From: Neisseriaceae bacterium
GTDB lineage: Bacteria > Pseudomonadota > Gammaproteobacteria > Burkholderiales > Neisseriaceae
Length of the DNA: 17,301 nucleotides
Assembly (NCBI GenBank): GCA_017989485.1
Contig: JAGNPU010000004.1
Span: 1 to 17,301, forward strand
Direction of reading: 5' to 3'
Part shown: positions 1 to 7,429 of the stretch, piece by piece
How the letters are laid out: each line of letters begins with the position of its first letter
Numbering within the stretch: the stretch's first letter is position 1
Translations under genes and position numbers: made by a program
Notes under the pieces: generated by a model
The model's input: only the letters and a program-made list of their open reading frames with translations
The model's database searches: none
What the model was told of the DNA's origin: nothing

Positions 1-1155
1 GCATCATCTTATACGCGCATCACCATTGAAGCCTCGGAACCCGTGACCTACAAGTATTTTGAGCTGGATAGTCCACGCCGTATGGTGTTGGACATCGATG
101 GCGTGGTGCTGAACGAGTCCATGCAAACCATCAGCACCAAGGTATTGGCTTTTGACCCTTACATTAAGGTGGCGCGGGCGGCTCAGTTTAGCCCGACCGT
201 GGTGCGCGTGGTGTTCGAATTAAAAGAGCCCATTAACCCACAGGTGTTCACCTTAAAGCCGATTGCCGAGTTTAAACACCGTTTGGTGGTCGATTTATAC
301 CCTAAACACAGCGCCGAAGAGTCGGATCCGCTGTTGGCACTGTTAGAAGATTACAACAAAGGCAAAATGAGCACCGATGGGTCATCGCCCAGCGTGCCCA
401 AGACGCCGCCTAAGGTCGACACGGCCGTGGTGCCCAAACAGCCGGTGACGGCGAATCGTCCCTTGGTGGTGATGTTGGACCCCGGTCATGGTGGGGAAGA
501 TCCCGGCGCCATTGGGCCGTCTAAGCTGCGTGAAAAAGACGTGGTGTTGCAGGTGGCGCGTGAAATCAAGCGTTTGTTTGATCGCCAAGGCAATGTGCGC
601 ACCTATATGACCCGTAATGAAGACGTGTTCATTCCGTTGAGCGTGCGGGTGGCCAAAGCGCGCAAGCAAAAGGCAGATATTTTCATTTCCATTCATGCCG
701 ATGCCTTTACCAACCCTTCGGCGCGCGGGACGGGGGTATTTGCCCTGAGTGAAAAGGGCGCGACCAGTACCCAGGCTCGCTTTTTGGCGCAAACCCAAAA
801 TGACGCCGACTTGATCGGTGGGGTAAAGGCCAAGACGGGCGACGCGTATTTGGACAGAACCCTGTTGGACTTAACCCAGACCGCGACGATTAACGACAGC
901 CTCAAGCTGGGTCGGCTGGTGTTGAAACAGCTAGAGGGCGTGAATAAGCTGCACCGTGGCCAGGTAGAACAGGCCGGTTTTGCGGTGTTGAAGGCGCCGG
1001 ATATTCCGTCTATATTGGTGGAAACGGCGTTTATTTCCAACCCCACCGAAGAGGGCCTGTTGAAAACCGCGGCGTTTCGGACCAAGCTGGCCCAGGCGAT
1101 TGTGAGCGGGGTGAATCAATACATTAAGCAAGGGGCGGTGATTGCGCGACGCTAG
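1..1155 (+). CDS. amiC: N-acetylmuramoyl-L-alanine amidase AmiC (5' truncated by window edge)
   Basis: Periplasmic zinc amidase that cleaves the amide bond between N-acetylmuramic acid and the stem peptide, so that daughter cells can separate at the septum. The frame is open from base 1, with AMIN-like sequence (ITIEASEPVTYKYFELDSP) before the first in-frame GTG at 43, so the true start and signal peptide lie upstream of the window. Visible order: the end of an AMIN domain (to about codon 108), a Pro/Thr/Lys linker (about codons 120-155), then an Amidase_3 domain. Zinc and catalytic signatures are present: LDPGHGG with His at 487-489, the Glu of LREKD, ISIHAD, and the terminal catalytic Glu in ILVETAFISNP. 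The C-terminus is complete and is followed by a strong terminator. Identification as amidase is secure. AmiC rather than AmiA/B rests on the AMIN plus Amidase_3 arrangement. Confidence 0.93.
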   Translation, partial: ASSYTRITIEASEPVTYKYFELDSPRRMVLDIDGVVLNESMQTISTKVLAFDPYIKVARAAQFSPTVVRVVFELKEPINPQVFTLKPIAEFKHRLVVDLYPKHSAEESDPLLALLEDYNKGKMSTDGSSPSVPKTPPKVDTAVVPKQPVTANRPLVVMLDPGHGGEDPGAIGPSKLREKDVVLQVAREIKRLFDRQGNVRTYMTRNEDVFIPLSVRVAKARKQKADIFISIHADAFTNPSARGTGVFALSEKGATSTQARFLAQTQNDADLIGGVKAKTGDAYLDRTLLDLTQTATINDSLKLGRLVLKQLEGVNKLHRGQVEQAGFAVLKAPDIPSILVETAFISNPTEEGLLKTAAFRTKLAQAIVSGVNQYIKQGAVIARR

Positions 1156-1167
1156 TCGCTGCTGCTC

Positions 1168-1199
1168 AAAAAAAGCTGCCCTGGTTGGGCAGCTTTTTT
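1168..1199. terminator. Bidirectional rho-independent terminator
   Basis: A perfect 7-bp stem GCTGCCC/GGGCAGC (1175-1181 and 1187-1193) with loop TGGTT. An A-run (1168-1174) lies on the left and a T-run (1194-1199) on the right. It sits between the convergent amiC and the methyltransferase gene and can serve both strands. Confidence 0.9.
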
Positions 1200-1211
1200 A
1201 ATGGGCGTCGT

Positions 1212-1919
1212 TTATTGGTGGTGAATGATGAAAATGCACGGGCGCTTGTGTAGGTTGGGCAAGGCCTTGGGCCAGTTGGCCACGGTTTGGCTGACGATGG
1301 TTTGGCTGGGCAGGGTTAAGTCGCAGGCAATGCACAGGCGCGTGCTGGGGGCCAGGGTGGCCAAGGCGTCTTCTAGGACGGCCTGATTGCGGTAAGGGGT
1401 TTCGATGAAAATCTGGGTTTCATTGTGCTTGTGCGAGGTTTGCTCTAGCTGCTTTAAGGCTTTTAGGCGCTCGGCCTTGTCTGCGGGCAAATAGCCTTTA
1501 AAGGTAAAGCTTTGGCCGTTGGCGCCAGAGGCCATTAAGGCCAAAAAAATGCTGGAGGCGCCCATTAGGGGCTGAACCGGTATCCCTTTTTTGTGGGCCA
1601 GTGCCACCAAATTGGCGCCGGGGTCGGCAATGGCCGGGCAGCCCGCTTCGCTCACCAGGCCAACGTCAAAGCCGGCCAGCAGCGGCTTAATCAGTTCGGG
1701 CAGGGTTTTGTCGTCGCTGTGTTCGTTGAGGGTGCTCATGTGCAGCTCGCGGATGGGGGTGGTCACGCCCATGGCTTTTAGGTGTTTGCGCGCGGTTTTT
1801 TCGGCCTCAACCACGAAGTGGGTGATGTGGGTGACCTGGCTTTGTTCGTGCGGCAAGAGCCACGGCTGTTGTTCGTCGCCTAAGGGGGTGGGGATGAGGT
1901 ATAGGGTGCCTAGGCTCAT
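1212..1919 (-). CDS. Short RsmI-like SAM-dependent methyltransferase (tetrapyrrole methylase fold)
   Basis: 235-aa protein of the RsmI/COG0313 type. The N-terminal LYLIPTPLGD (residues 6-15) corresponds to the family's LYVVATPIGN-like motif. SEAGCPAIADPGA (90-102) corresponds to the SAM-binding S-[DE]-AG-x-P-x-x-DPG motif, and ETPYRNQAVLEDAL to the E-[ST]-x-x-R motif. RsmI 2'-O-methylates C1402 of 16S rRNA and is usually about 280-290 aa. This protein lacks the C-terminal extension of about 50 residues, and several motif positions differ (Cys-Pro-Ala in place of Thr-Pro-Leu), so it is more likely a paralogue of unknown substrate than RsmI itself. Its ATG overlaps the maf stop codon (ATGA, 1916-1919), so the two genes are translationally coupled. 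Family call firm, function open. Confidence 0.85.
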   Translation of the reverse strand: MSLGTLYLIPTPLGDEQQPWLLPHEQSQVTHITHFVVEAEKTARKHLKAMGVTTPIRELHMSTLNEHSDDKTLPELIKPLLAGFDVGLVSEAGCPAIADPGANLVALAHKKGIPVQPLMGASSIFLALMASGANGQSFTFKGYLPADKAERLKALKQLEQTSHKHNETQIFIETPYRNQAVLEDALATLAPSTRLCIACDLTLPSQTIVSQTVANWPKALPNLHKRPCIFIIHHQ

Positions 1920-2503
1920 AGTGGGTGTATTCCTTCGTTGGCCAGAAAATCAATTAAGGTGAAAATGGGCAGGCCGATTAAGGCATTCGGGTCATCGCTG
2001 TGGATGCTTTGAATCAGCGCCGCGCCGAGCCCTTCGCTTTTGGCCCCGCCGGCGCAGTAGATGGCGTCTGGTTCTTTGGCCAAATAGGCTTTAATGGTGG
2101 CGTCGCTCAGCGTGCGCATATGGACCACGGTGATGTCAACGTGGTTTTGCAAAGTGTGGGTTTCGGTGTTCAAAAGACAGAGGGCGCTGTAAAAGGTCAG
2201 CACTTTACCGCTGGTGTGCTGTAACATGGCGAACGCTTTGTCTGCGCTCATGGGTTTGCCCAACTGAGTTTGGCCGACAAAGGCCACCTGATCTGCGCCA
2301 ATAATCAGGCTGCGGGGGTGGCTCGCCACCAAGGAGCGTGCTTTGGATACGGCCAATCGCCGTGCCGTATCGGGCGCAGCCTCTTGGTCGAGCGGCGTTT
2401 CGTCACAATGGGGCTTGGCGCTGACAAAGGGCAGGCCTAAGGTTTTGAGTTGCGCTTGGCGAAATACCGAGCCAGAACCCAAGACAAGTGTGGTATTCTT
2501 CAT
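1916..2503 (-). CDS. yceF: Maf-family nucleotide pyrophosphatase, YceF type (7-methyl-GTP pyrophosphatase)
   Basis: 195-aa Maf protein that hydrolyses a non-canonical nucleoside triphosphate to the monophosphate and PPi. Maf signatures: GSGSVFRQ (9-16, with the S-x-x-R element), DETP (34-37), IIGADQV (67-73, with the presumed catalytic Asp71), LGKP (81-84), FYSAL, and the C-terminal CAGGAKSEGLG...DPNALIGLP block. This last block matches E. coli YceF as I remember it (CAGSFKSEGFG...DPNTLVGLP). YceF acts on m7GTP, and its gene lies divergent from yceD-rpmF-plsX-fab in E. coli, the same arrangement as here. The ATG at 2503 has no obvious Shine-Dalgarno sequence but lies about 32 nt below an extended -10 promoter. 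YhdE-type Maf (dTTP/UTP) is the less likely alternative. Confidence 0.92.
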   Translation of the reverse strand: MKNTTLVLGSGSVFRQAQLKTLGLPFVSAKPHCDETPLDQEAAPDTARRLAVSKARSLVASHPRSLIIGADQVAFVGQTQLGKPMSADKAFAMLQHTSGKVLTFYSALCLLNTETHTLQNHVDITVVHMRTLSDATIKAYLAKEPDAIYCAGGAKSEGLGAALIQSIHSDDPNALIGLPIFTLIDFLANEGIHPL

Positions 2504-2521
2504 AAAAAAGTCGTAAGCAAA

Positions 2522-2549
2522 TTGACAATGAGGGGGAAAAGATTATATC
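2522..2549 (+). promoter_or_regulatory. Sigma-70-type promoter candidate for yceD-rpmF
   Basis: A perfect -35 TTGACA (2522-2527), a 16-bp spacer, and -10 TATATC (2544-2549). The predicted start point, near 2556, is only about 5 nt before the yceD ATG at 2561. That would make the mRNA nearly leaderless, unless a further promoter upstream is used. Confidence 0.5.
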
Positions 2550-2550
2550 A
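2542..2550 (-). promoter_or_regulatory. Extended -10 promoter for the yceF-methyltransferase operon
   Basis: On the minus strand, 2550 to 2542 reads TGATATAAT, an extended -10 (TGnTATAAT) with a perfect hexamer. The -35 is weak (a TTTAAC-like hexamer upstream). The predicted start point, near 2535, gives a leader of about 32 nt to the yceF ATG. The element overlaps the opposing yceD promoter candidate. Confidence 0.6.
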
Positions 2551-2560
2551 TGCCCGATTT

Positions 2561-3064
2561 ATGTTAAACATTAATTTGATCGACCCGAAGGCTTTTGCGC
2601 AATCTGCCCAATTTATTGAGGCCGATGTTGCCTTAGCTCAACTAGATGAACGGGTAAGTAAACACGAATTCATAGTGAATCACGACGGCGTTTGCACCTT
2701 CAGCCTTCAAGGCGGAGTGGACAAGTGGCAGCGTGCTTACCTAGACTTAACCGTGCAAGCTCATTTTAGCTTGACTTGCCAGCGGTGTATGCAGCCGAAG
2801 GCTTTTGTTATGGATGAAACTGCGCGCATCGTGTTGTTTGATGATGAAGTAGCGCTGGATGAGGCCATGCTGCAAGACCCTGACTTAGACGGGATCTTGT
2901 ATGAGGCGGAGCTAGACGTTTATTCGTTGGTTGAAGATCAAATGATTATGGCATTACCGTTTTCGCCTATGCATGATGATTGTGACAATGAGCAGTTGGC
3001 CAAGGTCAACCGCGATAAACCCAATCCATTTGCGGTACTGGCGGGGCTTAAGAAAAGCCAGTAA
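2561..3064 (+). CDS. yceD: YceD/DUF177 family protein
   Basis: 167-aa DUF177 protein, the usual partner of rpmF. Visible features: a CxxC pair (Cys73-Gln-Arg-Cys76, CQRCMQP), an acidic middle section (DDEVALDEAMLQDPDLDG), VEDQMIMALPFSP, and a C-terminal KPNPFAVLAGLKK that closely matches E. coli YceD KPNPFAVLASLKR. I chose ATG 2561 (MLNINLIDP) because the family begins here; longer in-frame starts at 2450 and 2528 add unrelated residues and run back into the divergent yceF. No Shine-Dalgarno precedes this ATG. The family has been linked to ribosomal RNA/50S accumulation in plants and bacteria; the precise bacterial role is unsettled. rpmF follows after 27 nt. Confidence 0.9.
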   Translation: MLNINLIDPKAFAQSAQFIEADVALAQLDERVSKHEFIVNHDGVCTFSLQGGVDKWQRAYLDLTVQAHFSLTCQRCMQPKAFVMDETARIVLFDDEVALDEAMLQDPDLDGILYEAELDVYSLVEDQMIMALPFSPMHDDCDNEQLAKVNRDKPNPFAVLAGLKKSQ

Positions 3065-3091
3065 CTATTTTACTTTATTAGGAGCATCAAC

Positions 3092-3271
3092 ATGGCCGTT
3101 CAACAGAACAAAAAATCACCTTCAAAACGTGGTATGCACCGCTCACACGATGCATTGACTTTACCTGCATTGGCAACTGAGCCAACCACCGGTGAAATCC
3201 ACTTGCGTCACCACATTTCACCTAACGGTACCTACCGCGGTCGTAAAGTGGTTAAAGTTAAAGGCGAGTAA
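3092..3271 (+). CDS. rpmF: 50S ribosomal protein L32
   Basis: 59-aa L32, a small protein of the large ribosomal subunit. It starts [20 protein letters not shown], the standard bacterial L32 N-terminus, and ends [11 protein letters not shown]. It has no cysteines, so it is the form without a zinc ribbon. A good Shine-Dalgarno AGGAG (3080-3084) lies 7 nt before the ATG. The gene is placed between yceD and plsX, the classic arrangement that couples a ribosomal gene to phospholipid and fatty-acid synthesis genes, and is followed by a terminator-like hairpin. Confidence 0.97.
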   Translation: MAVQQNKKSPSKRGMHRSHDALTLPALATEPTTGEIHLRHHISPNGTYRGRKVVKVKGE

Positions 3272-3285
3272 GCCTTTACGCGATT

Positions 3286-3327
3286 AAGCCAGATCCTGCC
3301 TTGATAAGAGACAGTTCTGGCTTTTTT
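3286..3327 (+). terminator. Terminator or attenuator after rpmF
   Basis: An 8-bp stem AAGCCAGA (3286-3293) / TCTGGCTT (3316-3323) with a 22-nt loop, followed by a T-run to 3327. It would end or reduce transcription of yceD-rpmF before plsX. Confidence 0.75.
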
Positions 3328-3335
3328 GTATTCGC

Positions 3336-3364
3336 TTGAAATTTTAGAATAAATAATCTATTCT
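3336..3364 (+). promoter_or_regulatory. Promoter candidate for plsX
   Basis: TTGAAA (3336-3341), a 17-bp spacer, and TATTCT (3359-3364), directly after the rpmF terminator. It leaves a leader of about 125 nt to the plsX ATG at 3498. Confidence 0.45.
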
Positions 3365-3497
3365 GATGTAGGCGTAGGGGTGGCAAGGTCTTTTTTGGGC
3401 CTTTGCTGATTTTATGCAAAAAGCAGGGGCGATGTTTGCTTGTATAGGCAAAAGCGCTCATGATAAGCTTCCTCTTTTCGCGTCAAATAGATTACTT

Positions 3498-4556
3498 ATG
3501 ATAACCATTGCAGTAGATGCTATGGGCGGTGACTTTGGTTTAAGCGTCACCGTGCCTGCAGCCGTTTCGTTTCTGAAAAGAAATGCCGATGCCCGCCTGA
3601 TTATGGTTGGGGATGAACACCTTGTTAGTGAAGCTTTAAAGGCCGCTGGTGCGCCGCTGGACCGAATCGAGGTGCGACATGCCTCAGAGGTGGTGGAGAT
3701 GGATGAGTCGCCGCAATTGGCGCTTAAAAACAAGAAGCAGTCGTCTATGCGCTTGGCCATTAACGAAGTCAAAGAAACGCGTGCGGACGCTGCGGTGTCT
3801 GCGGGCAATACCGGGGCCTTAATGGCCACTGCCCGCTATGTGTTAAAAACCTTGAGCGGCGTCGACCGTCCCGCCATCGCCAAATTTATGCCCAATGCCA
3901 AAGGCGGCTTAACCTGCGTCTTGGATTTAGGGGCCAACATTGAGTGTACTGCCGAGCAGCTGGTGCAGTTCGGCATGATGGGGGCAGAGCTGGTACGTGC
4001 CTTACATCCCGAGCGGCAAAACCCGACGGTGGGCCTGCTGAATATCGGGACCGAAGACATCAAGGGCACGGCGGTGGTGAAAGAAGCGCATCAACTCTTA
4101 CAGTTAACCGATTTAAACTACGTCGGCAATGTTGAAGGGGATGACATCTACACCGGCGATGTGGACGTGATTGCCACCGATGGCTTTGTGGGCAACGTGG
4201 CCTTAAAAGCCAGTGAAGGCATTGCCAAAATGTTTGCGGCCTTCATTAAAGCCGAATTTAAACGCAACCTCTTCACCAAGCTGTGCGCCATACTGGCCAT
4301 GCCGGTGTTGAATGCGTTCAAACAGCGTGCCGATGCCCGTCGTTACAACGGGGCCATTTTCTTAGGCCTGCGGGGGGTGGTGGTGAAAAGCCACGGCGGT
4401 ACCGACGCGGTGGGCTTCGCCTTTGCCTTGCAAGAGGCCTACGTCGAGGCCAAAGCCGGTATTTTAACGGCACTAGAAGTCGGCATGACCCAGCAAATGG
4501 CACGCTTAGCCGACAAACGAGCACAGCAAGAAGCGCCTGTTGCCGAGGCTGAATAA
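3498..4556 (+). CDS. plsX: Phosphate acyltransferase PlsX
   Basis: 352-aa peripheral membrane enzyme that converts acyl-ACP and phosphate to acyl-phosphate, the acyl donor for PlsY in phosphatidic acid synthesis. The start ATG at 3498 gives MITIAVDAMGGDFG, the family's hallmark N-terminus; the longer frame from 3414 adds 28 unrelated residues. Other family blocks: AAVSAGNTGALMA, RPAIAKFMP, CVLDLGANIEC, VGLLNIGTEDIKGT, VATDGFVGNVALK-like sequence (VIATDGFVGNVALKASEG), and GAIFLGLRGVVVKSHGG. Length is normal. No convincing Shine-Dalgarno is visible. fabH follows after 46 nt without a terminator, so the two are probably cotranscribed. Confidence 0.97.
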   Translation: MITIAVDAMGGDFGLSVTVPAAVSFLKRNADARLIMVGDEHLVSEALKAAGAPLDRIEVRHASEVVEMDESPQLALKNKKQSSMRLAINEVKETRADAAVSAGNTGALMATARYVLKTLSGVDRPAIAKFMPNAKGGLTCVLDLGANIECTAEQLVQFGMMGAELVRALHPERQNPTVGLLNIGTEDIKGTAVVKEAHQLLQLTDLNYVGNVEGDDIYTGDVDVIATDGFVGNVALKASEGIAKMFAAFIKAEFKRNLFTKLCAILAMPVLNAFKQRADARRYNGAIFLGLRGVVVKSHGGTDAVGFAFALQEAYVEAKAGILTALEVGMTQQMARLADKRAQQEAPVAEAE

Positions 4557-4602
4557 ATCTATAACACAGCCTTTTGAGCAATAGTGAGAAAGATGGATAC
4601 GA

Positions 4603-5565
4603 ATGAAATTTGCTAAAATTTTGGGCACGGGCAGCTATTTGCCTAGCCAATGCCTCACCAATGAAGATTTGGCCAAGCGTGTTGACACATCTGATGAATG
4701 GATTGTCAGCCGAACCGGCATCAAAACCCGCCATATTGCTGCCCCAGGGGAACACACCAGTGATTTGGCCGTGAATGCGGCCAAGGCTGCCTTGGCGCAC
4801 GCCAACCTCGACGCCAACGACATTGATTTAATCATTGTGGCCACGGCCACCCCAGACATGACGTTTCCCAGCACCGCCTGTTTGGTGCAGGAAAAACTCG
4901 GCATCACCAATGGCTGCGCTGCGTTTGACGTACAGGCCGTGTGTGCGGGCTTTATGTATGCCTTGGTGACCGCCAATAATTACATTCGGACCGGCATGGC
5001 CACCAAGGCCTTGGTGATTGGGGCGGAAACCTTTAGCCGCCTGCTCGACTGGAACGACAGACGCACCTGCGTTTTGTTTGGTGACGGTGCGGGCGCGGTG
5101 GTGTTGGGCGCTTCGGACGAGCCGGGCATTTTACACGCCAAGCTGGCTGCCGATGGCCGCTACAACCATATTTTGCAAACCCCAGGCGTGGTGGCGAATG
5201 GCACCGTGGTGGGCGCGCCTTTCCTGTATATGGATGGGCCGGCGGTGTTTAAATTTGCGGTGAAGGCCTTGGCCAAAGTGGGCGAAGAGGTCTTGACCAT
5301 GGCGGGGCTGGATGCAGACTCCGTCGATTGGGTGGTGCCCCATCAGGCCAATTTACGGATTATTGAAAGCACGGCCCGACATTTAGGCCTGTCTTTGGAT
5401 AAGGTGATCTTGACCGTGGCCGATCATGGCAATACCTCGGCGGCGTCGATTCCGCTGGCCTTGGACTGTGGCGTCAAGGATGGCCGCATTCAGCGTGGCC
5501 ACAACCTATTGCTGGAAGGCATCGGCGGTGGCTTTGCCTGGGGTGCGGTATTGCTGCGTTACTAA
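4603..5565 (+). CDS. fabH: Beta-ketoacyl-ACP synthase III
   Basis: 320-aa initiating condensing enzyme of type II fatty-acid synthesis; it joins acetyl-CoA to malonyl-ACP to give acetoacetyl-ACP. The triad is complete: Cys114 in [10 protein letters not shown], His247 in VPHQANLRI and Asn277 in [11 protein letters not shown]. The N-terminal YLP...[12 protein letters not shown] block and the C-terminal [18 protein letters not shown] are typical. Length matches E. coli FabH (317 aa). Start codon ATG 4603 gives [14 protein letters not shown], in line with the family; upstream purine-rich sequence (GAGAAAGATGGA) may act as a weak ribosome site. A terminator-like hairpin follows. Confidence 0.97.
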   Translation: MKFAKILGTGSYLPSQCLTNEDLAKRVDTSDEWIVSRTGIKTRHIAAPGEHTSDLAVNAAKAALAHANLDANDIDLIIVATATPDMTFPSTACLVQEKLGITNGCAAFDVQAVCAGFMYALVTANNYIRTGMATKALVIGAETFSRLLDWNDRRTCVLFGDGAGAVVLGASDEPGILHAKLAADGRYNHILQTPGVVANGTVVGAPFLYMDGPAVFKFAVKALAKVGEEVLTMAGLDADSVDWVVPHQANLRIIESTARHLGLSLDKVILTVADHGNTSAASIPLALDCGVKDGRIQRGHNLLLEGIGGGFAWGAVLLRY

Positions 5566-5580
5566 AGCACACACAACAAT

Positions 5581-5610
5581 AGGCTGCCGGCGCGTTCGAG
5601 CAGCCTTTTT
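5581..5610 (+). terminator. Terminator-like hairpin between fabH and fabD
   Basis: A 7-bp stem AGGCTGC (5581-5587) / GCAGCCT (5600-5606) with a 12-nt GC-rich loop, followed by T at 5606-5610. The short T-run suggests partial termination inside the fab cluster. Confidence 0.6.
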
Positions 5611-5663
5611 CGATGGGTATATTTGATTTTACGCCTCGGCGTGAACTGCACGAAAGGATGATT

Positions 5664-6587
5664 ATGGCTTTGGCCTTCTTTTTTCCAGGACAGGGCTCAC
5701 AAAGCCTGAACATGATGGCTGGCTTTGCCGACATCGACGTGGTGAAGCAAACGTTTGACGAGGCCTCTGCGGCCTTGGGCGATGACTTGTGGGCCATGAT
5801 GAACGGCGACAATGCCGACGTGATTAACGAAACCGTGAACACCCAGCCGCTGATGCTGGTGGCCGGTGTGGCCACCTATCGTGCCTACTTGGCCGCCGGG
5901 GGCAAAACGCCTACGGTACTGGCTGGGCACAGCCTGGGTGAATACACCGCCCTAGTGGCCGCCGGCAGCTTAGACTTTGCCGATGCGGTACGCCTGGTGC
6001 GCCTGCGCGCCCAGCTGATGCAAACGGCCGTACCGGTGGGCGAAGGTGCCATGGCGGCCGTATTGGGCCTGTCGGATGCCGACGTTAAGGCCGTGTGTGC
6101 TGAGGCGGCTCAGGGCGAGGTGGTGGAAGCGGTGAACTTTAACGCCACCGGCCAGGTGGTGATTGCGGGCCAAACCGAAGCGGTCAACCGTGCCATGGCC
6201 TTGGCCAAAGAGAAGGGCGCCAAGCGTGCCCTGCCATTGCCGGTGTCGGTGCCTGCGCACAGCAGCCTGTTGAAAGGCGCCTCTGAGCAATTGGCCGCGG
6301 CCTTGGCTGAGGTGACGGTGAATCCACCCGCCATACGCGTGATTCACAATGCCGACGTGGCCAGTTTTACGGCCCCGCAAGACATTAAGGCCGCCTTAGT
6401 GCGCCAGCTGTATTCGCCGGTGTTGTGGACGGATACCGTCAACCTATTGGCCGAAGAGGGCGTGACCGTGGCCGCCGAGTGTGGTCCAGGTAAAGTTTTG
6501 GCAGGCCTATGCAAACGCATTAACGATCAGGTGAAATGTACCGCTTTGGTGAAGGCCGAAGACCTGGTTGCATTCATTGACGCATAA
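5664..6587 (+). CDS. fabD: Malonyl-CoA:ACP transacylase
   Basis: 307-aa enzyme that moves malonyl from CoA to acyl carrier protein, supplying the extender for FabH/FabF. Seen: FFFPGQGSQS (5-14, oxyanion Gln), the nucleophile Ser90 in GHSLGEYTAL, VRLRAQLMQ with the conserved Arg, and the catalytic His199 in VPAHSSL. Of two close in-frame ATGs (5658, 5664), I chose 5664: AAAGGA (5653-5658) lies 5 nt before it, and the family starts directly with hydrophobic residues followed by FPGQGSQ. A longer frame from 5613 covers the terminator region and is rejected. Length agrees with E. coli FabD (309 aa). fabG follows after 12 nt. Confidence 0.97.
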   Translation: MALAFFFPGQGSQSLNMMAGFADIDVVKQTFDEASAALGDDLWAMMNGDNADVINETVNTQPLMLVAGVATYRAYLAAGGKTPTVLAGHSLGEYTALVAAGSLDFADAVRLVRLRAQLMQTAVPVGEGAMAAVLGLSDADVKAVCAEAAQGEVVEAVNFNATGQVVIAGQTEAVNRAMALAKEKGAKRALPLPVSVPAHSSLLKGASEQLAAALAEVTVNPPAIRVIHNADVASFTAPQDIKAALVRQLYSPVLWTDTVNLLAEEGVTVAAECGPGKVLAGLCKRINDQVKCTALVKAEDLVAFIDA

Positions 6588-6599
6588 TAAGGATAAACC

Positions 6600-7340
6600 A
6601 TGATGGACTTAACGGGTAAAATCGCCCTAGTGACGGGGGCTTCGCGCGGCATAGGCGAAGCCATTGCACAAACCTTAGCCGGTGCGGGCGCCATTGTGAT
6701 TGGCACGGCCACCAGCGAGGCGCAAGCCGCCGTGATCAACGAGCGTCTGGCCCCAAGCGGTGGCGCGGGCCGCGTGCTGAACGTCAGCGAAGAGGGCGCG
6801 ATTGAAATGTTAATCGACGCCATCGCCGCCGAGTTCGGCCCGGTTTCGGTCCTGGTCAACAATGCCGGCATCACCAAAGACAATTTGCTGATGCGCATGA
6901 AGGAAGAAGAGTGGGATGCGGTGTTGAACGTGAACCTGAAGTCGGTTTATCGGGCGTCTAAAGCCGTATTGCGCGGCATGATGAAGGCACGCACTGGCCG
7001 CATCATCAACATTGCGTCCGTGGTGGGCACCATGGGCAACGCCGGTCAGGCCAACTATGCGGCGGCCAAGGCGGGCATGATGGGCTTTACCAAATCTATG
7101 GCGCGTGAAGTGGGCAGCCGCAACATCACCGTCAACTGTGTGGCGCCAGGGTTTATTGAAACCGACATGACCAAGGCCTTGCCAGAAGAGCAGCGTCAGG
7201 CTCTGGCCCAGCAAATTGCCTTAGGGGCTTTGGGCCAGCCGCAGCACATTGCCGATGCGGTTTTGTTCTTGGCCAGCGATCAGGCCAGCTACATTACCGG
7301 TCAGACCTTACACGTCAACGGCGGCATGCTCATGCCTTAA
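6600..7340 (+). CDS. fabG: 3-oxoacyl-ACP reductase
   Basis: 246-aa NADPH-dependent short-chain dehydrogenase that reduces 3-ketoacyl-ACP to 3-hydroxyacyl-ACP. Seen: the cofactor motif TGASRGIG (13-20), NNAGIT, the catalytic Ser140-Tyr153-Lys157 in IASVVGTMGNAGQANYAAAK, VNCVAPGFIETDMT, and the C-terminal TLHVNGGMLMP. AAGGA (6589-6593) lies 6 nt before ATG 6600; a second ATG follows at once. The genomic position after fabD makes FabG, rather than another SDR, nearly certain. In E. coli acpP and fabF come next; here a terminator ends the cluster. Confidence 0.97.
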   Translation: MMDLTGKIALVTGASRGIGEAIAQTLAGAGAIVIGTATSEAQAAVINERLAPSGGAGRVLNVSEEGAIEMLIDAIAAEFGPVSVLVNNAGITKDNLLMRMKEEEWDAVLNVNLKSVYRASKAVLRGMMKARTGRIINIASVVGTMGNAGQANYAAAKAGMMGFTKSMAREVGSRNITVNCVAPGFIETDMTKALPEEQRQALAQQIALGALGQPQHIADAVLFLASDQASYITGQTLHVNGGMLMP

Positions 7341-7370
7341 GCCTAGGCCGTCTTGAGTGTCTCATACCTG

Positions 7371-7407
7371 AAACGCTTGCTTGGCCTTGGTCAGCAGGCG
7401 TTTTTTT
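7371..7407 (+). terminator. Rho-independent terminator of the fab cluster
   Basis: A 10-bp stem AAACGCTTGC (7371-7380) / GCAGGCGTTT (7394-7403), with one G-U pair and a 13-nt loop, merging into T at 7401-7407. Confidence 0.85.
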
Positions 7408-7429
7408 GTTTATTAGGGAGTTTTTGACC

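Noticed and set aside
7345..7356. AGGCCGTCTTGA, 10 of 12 bases of the AG-type neisserial uptake sequence
   Set aside because: A single imperfect match in 17 kb, with the mismatches in the conserved CTGAA end; no clear second copy was seen. Not enough to claim an uptake sequence.
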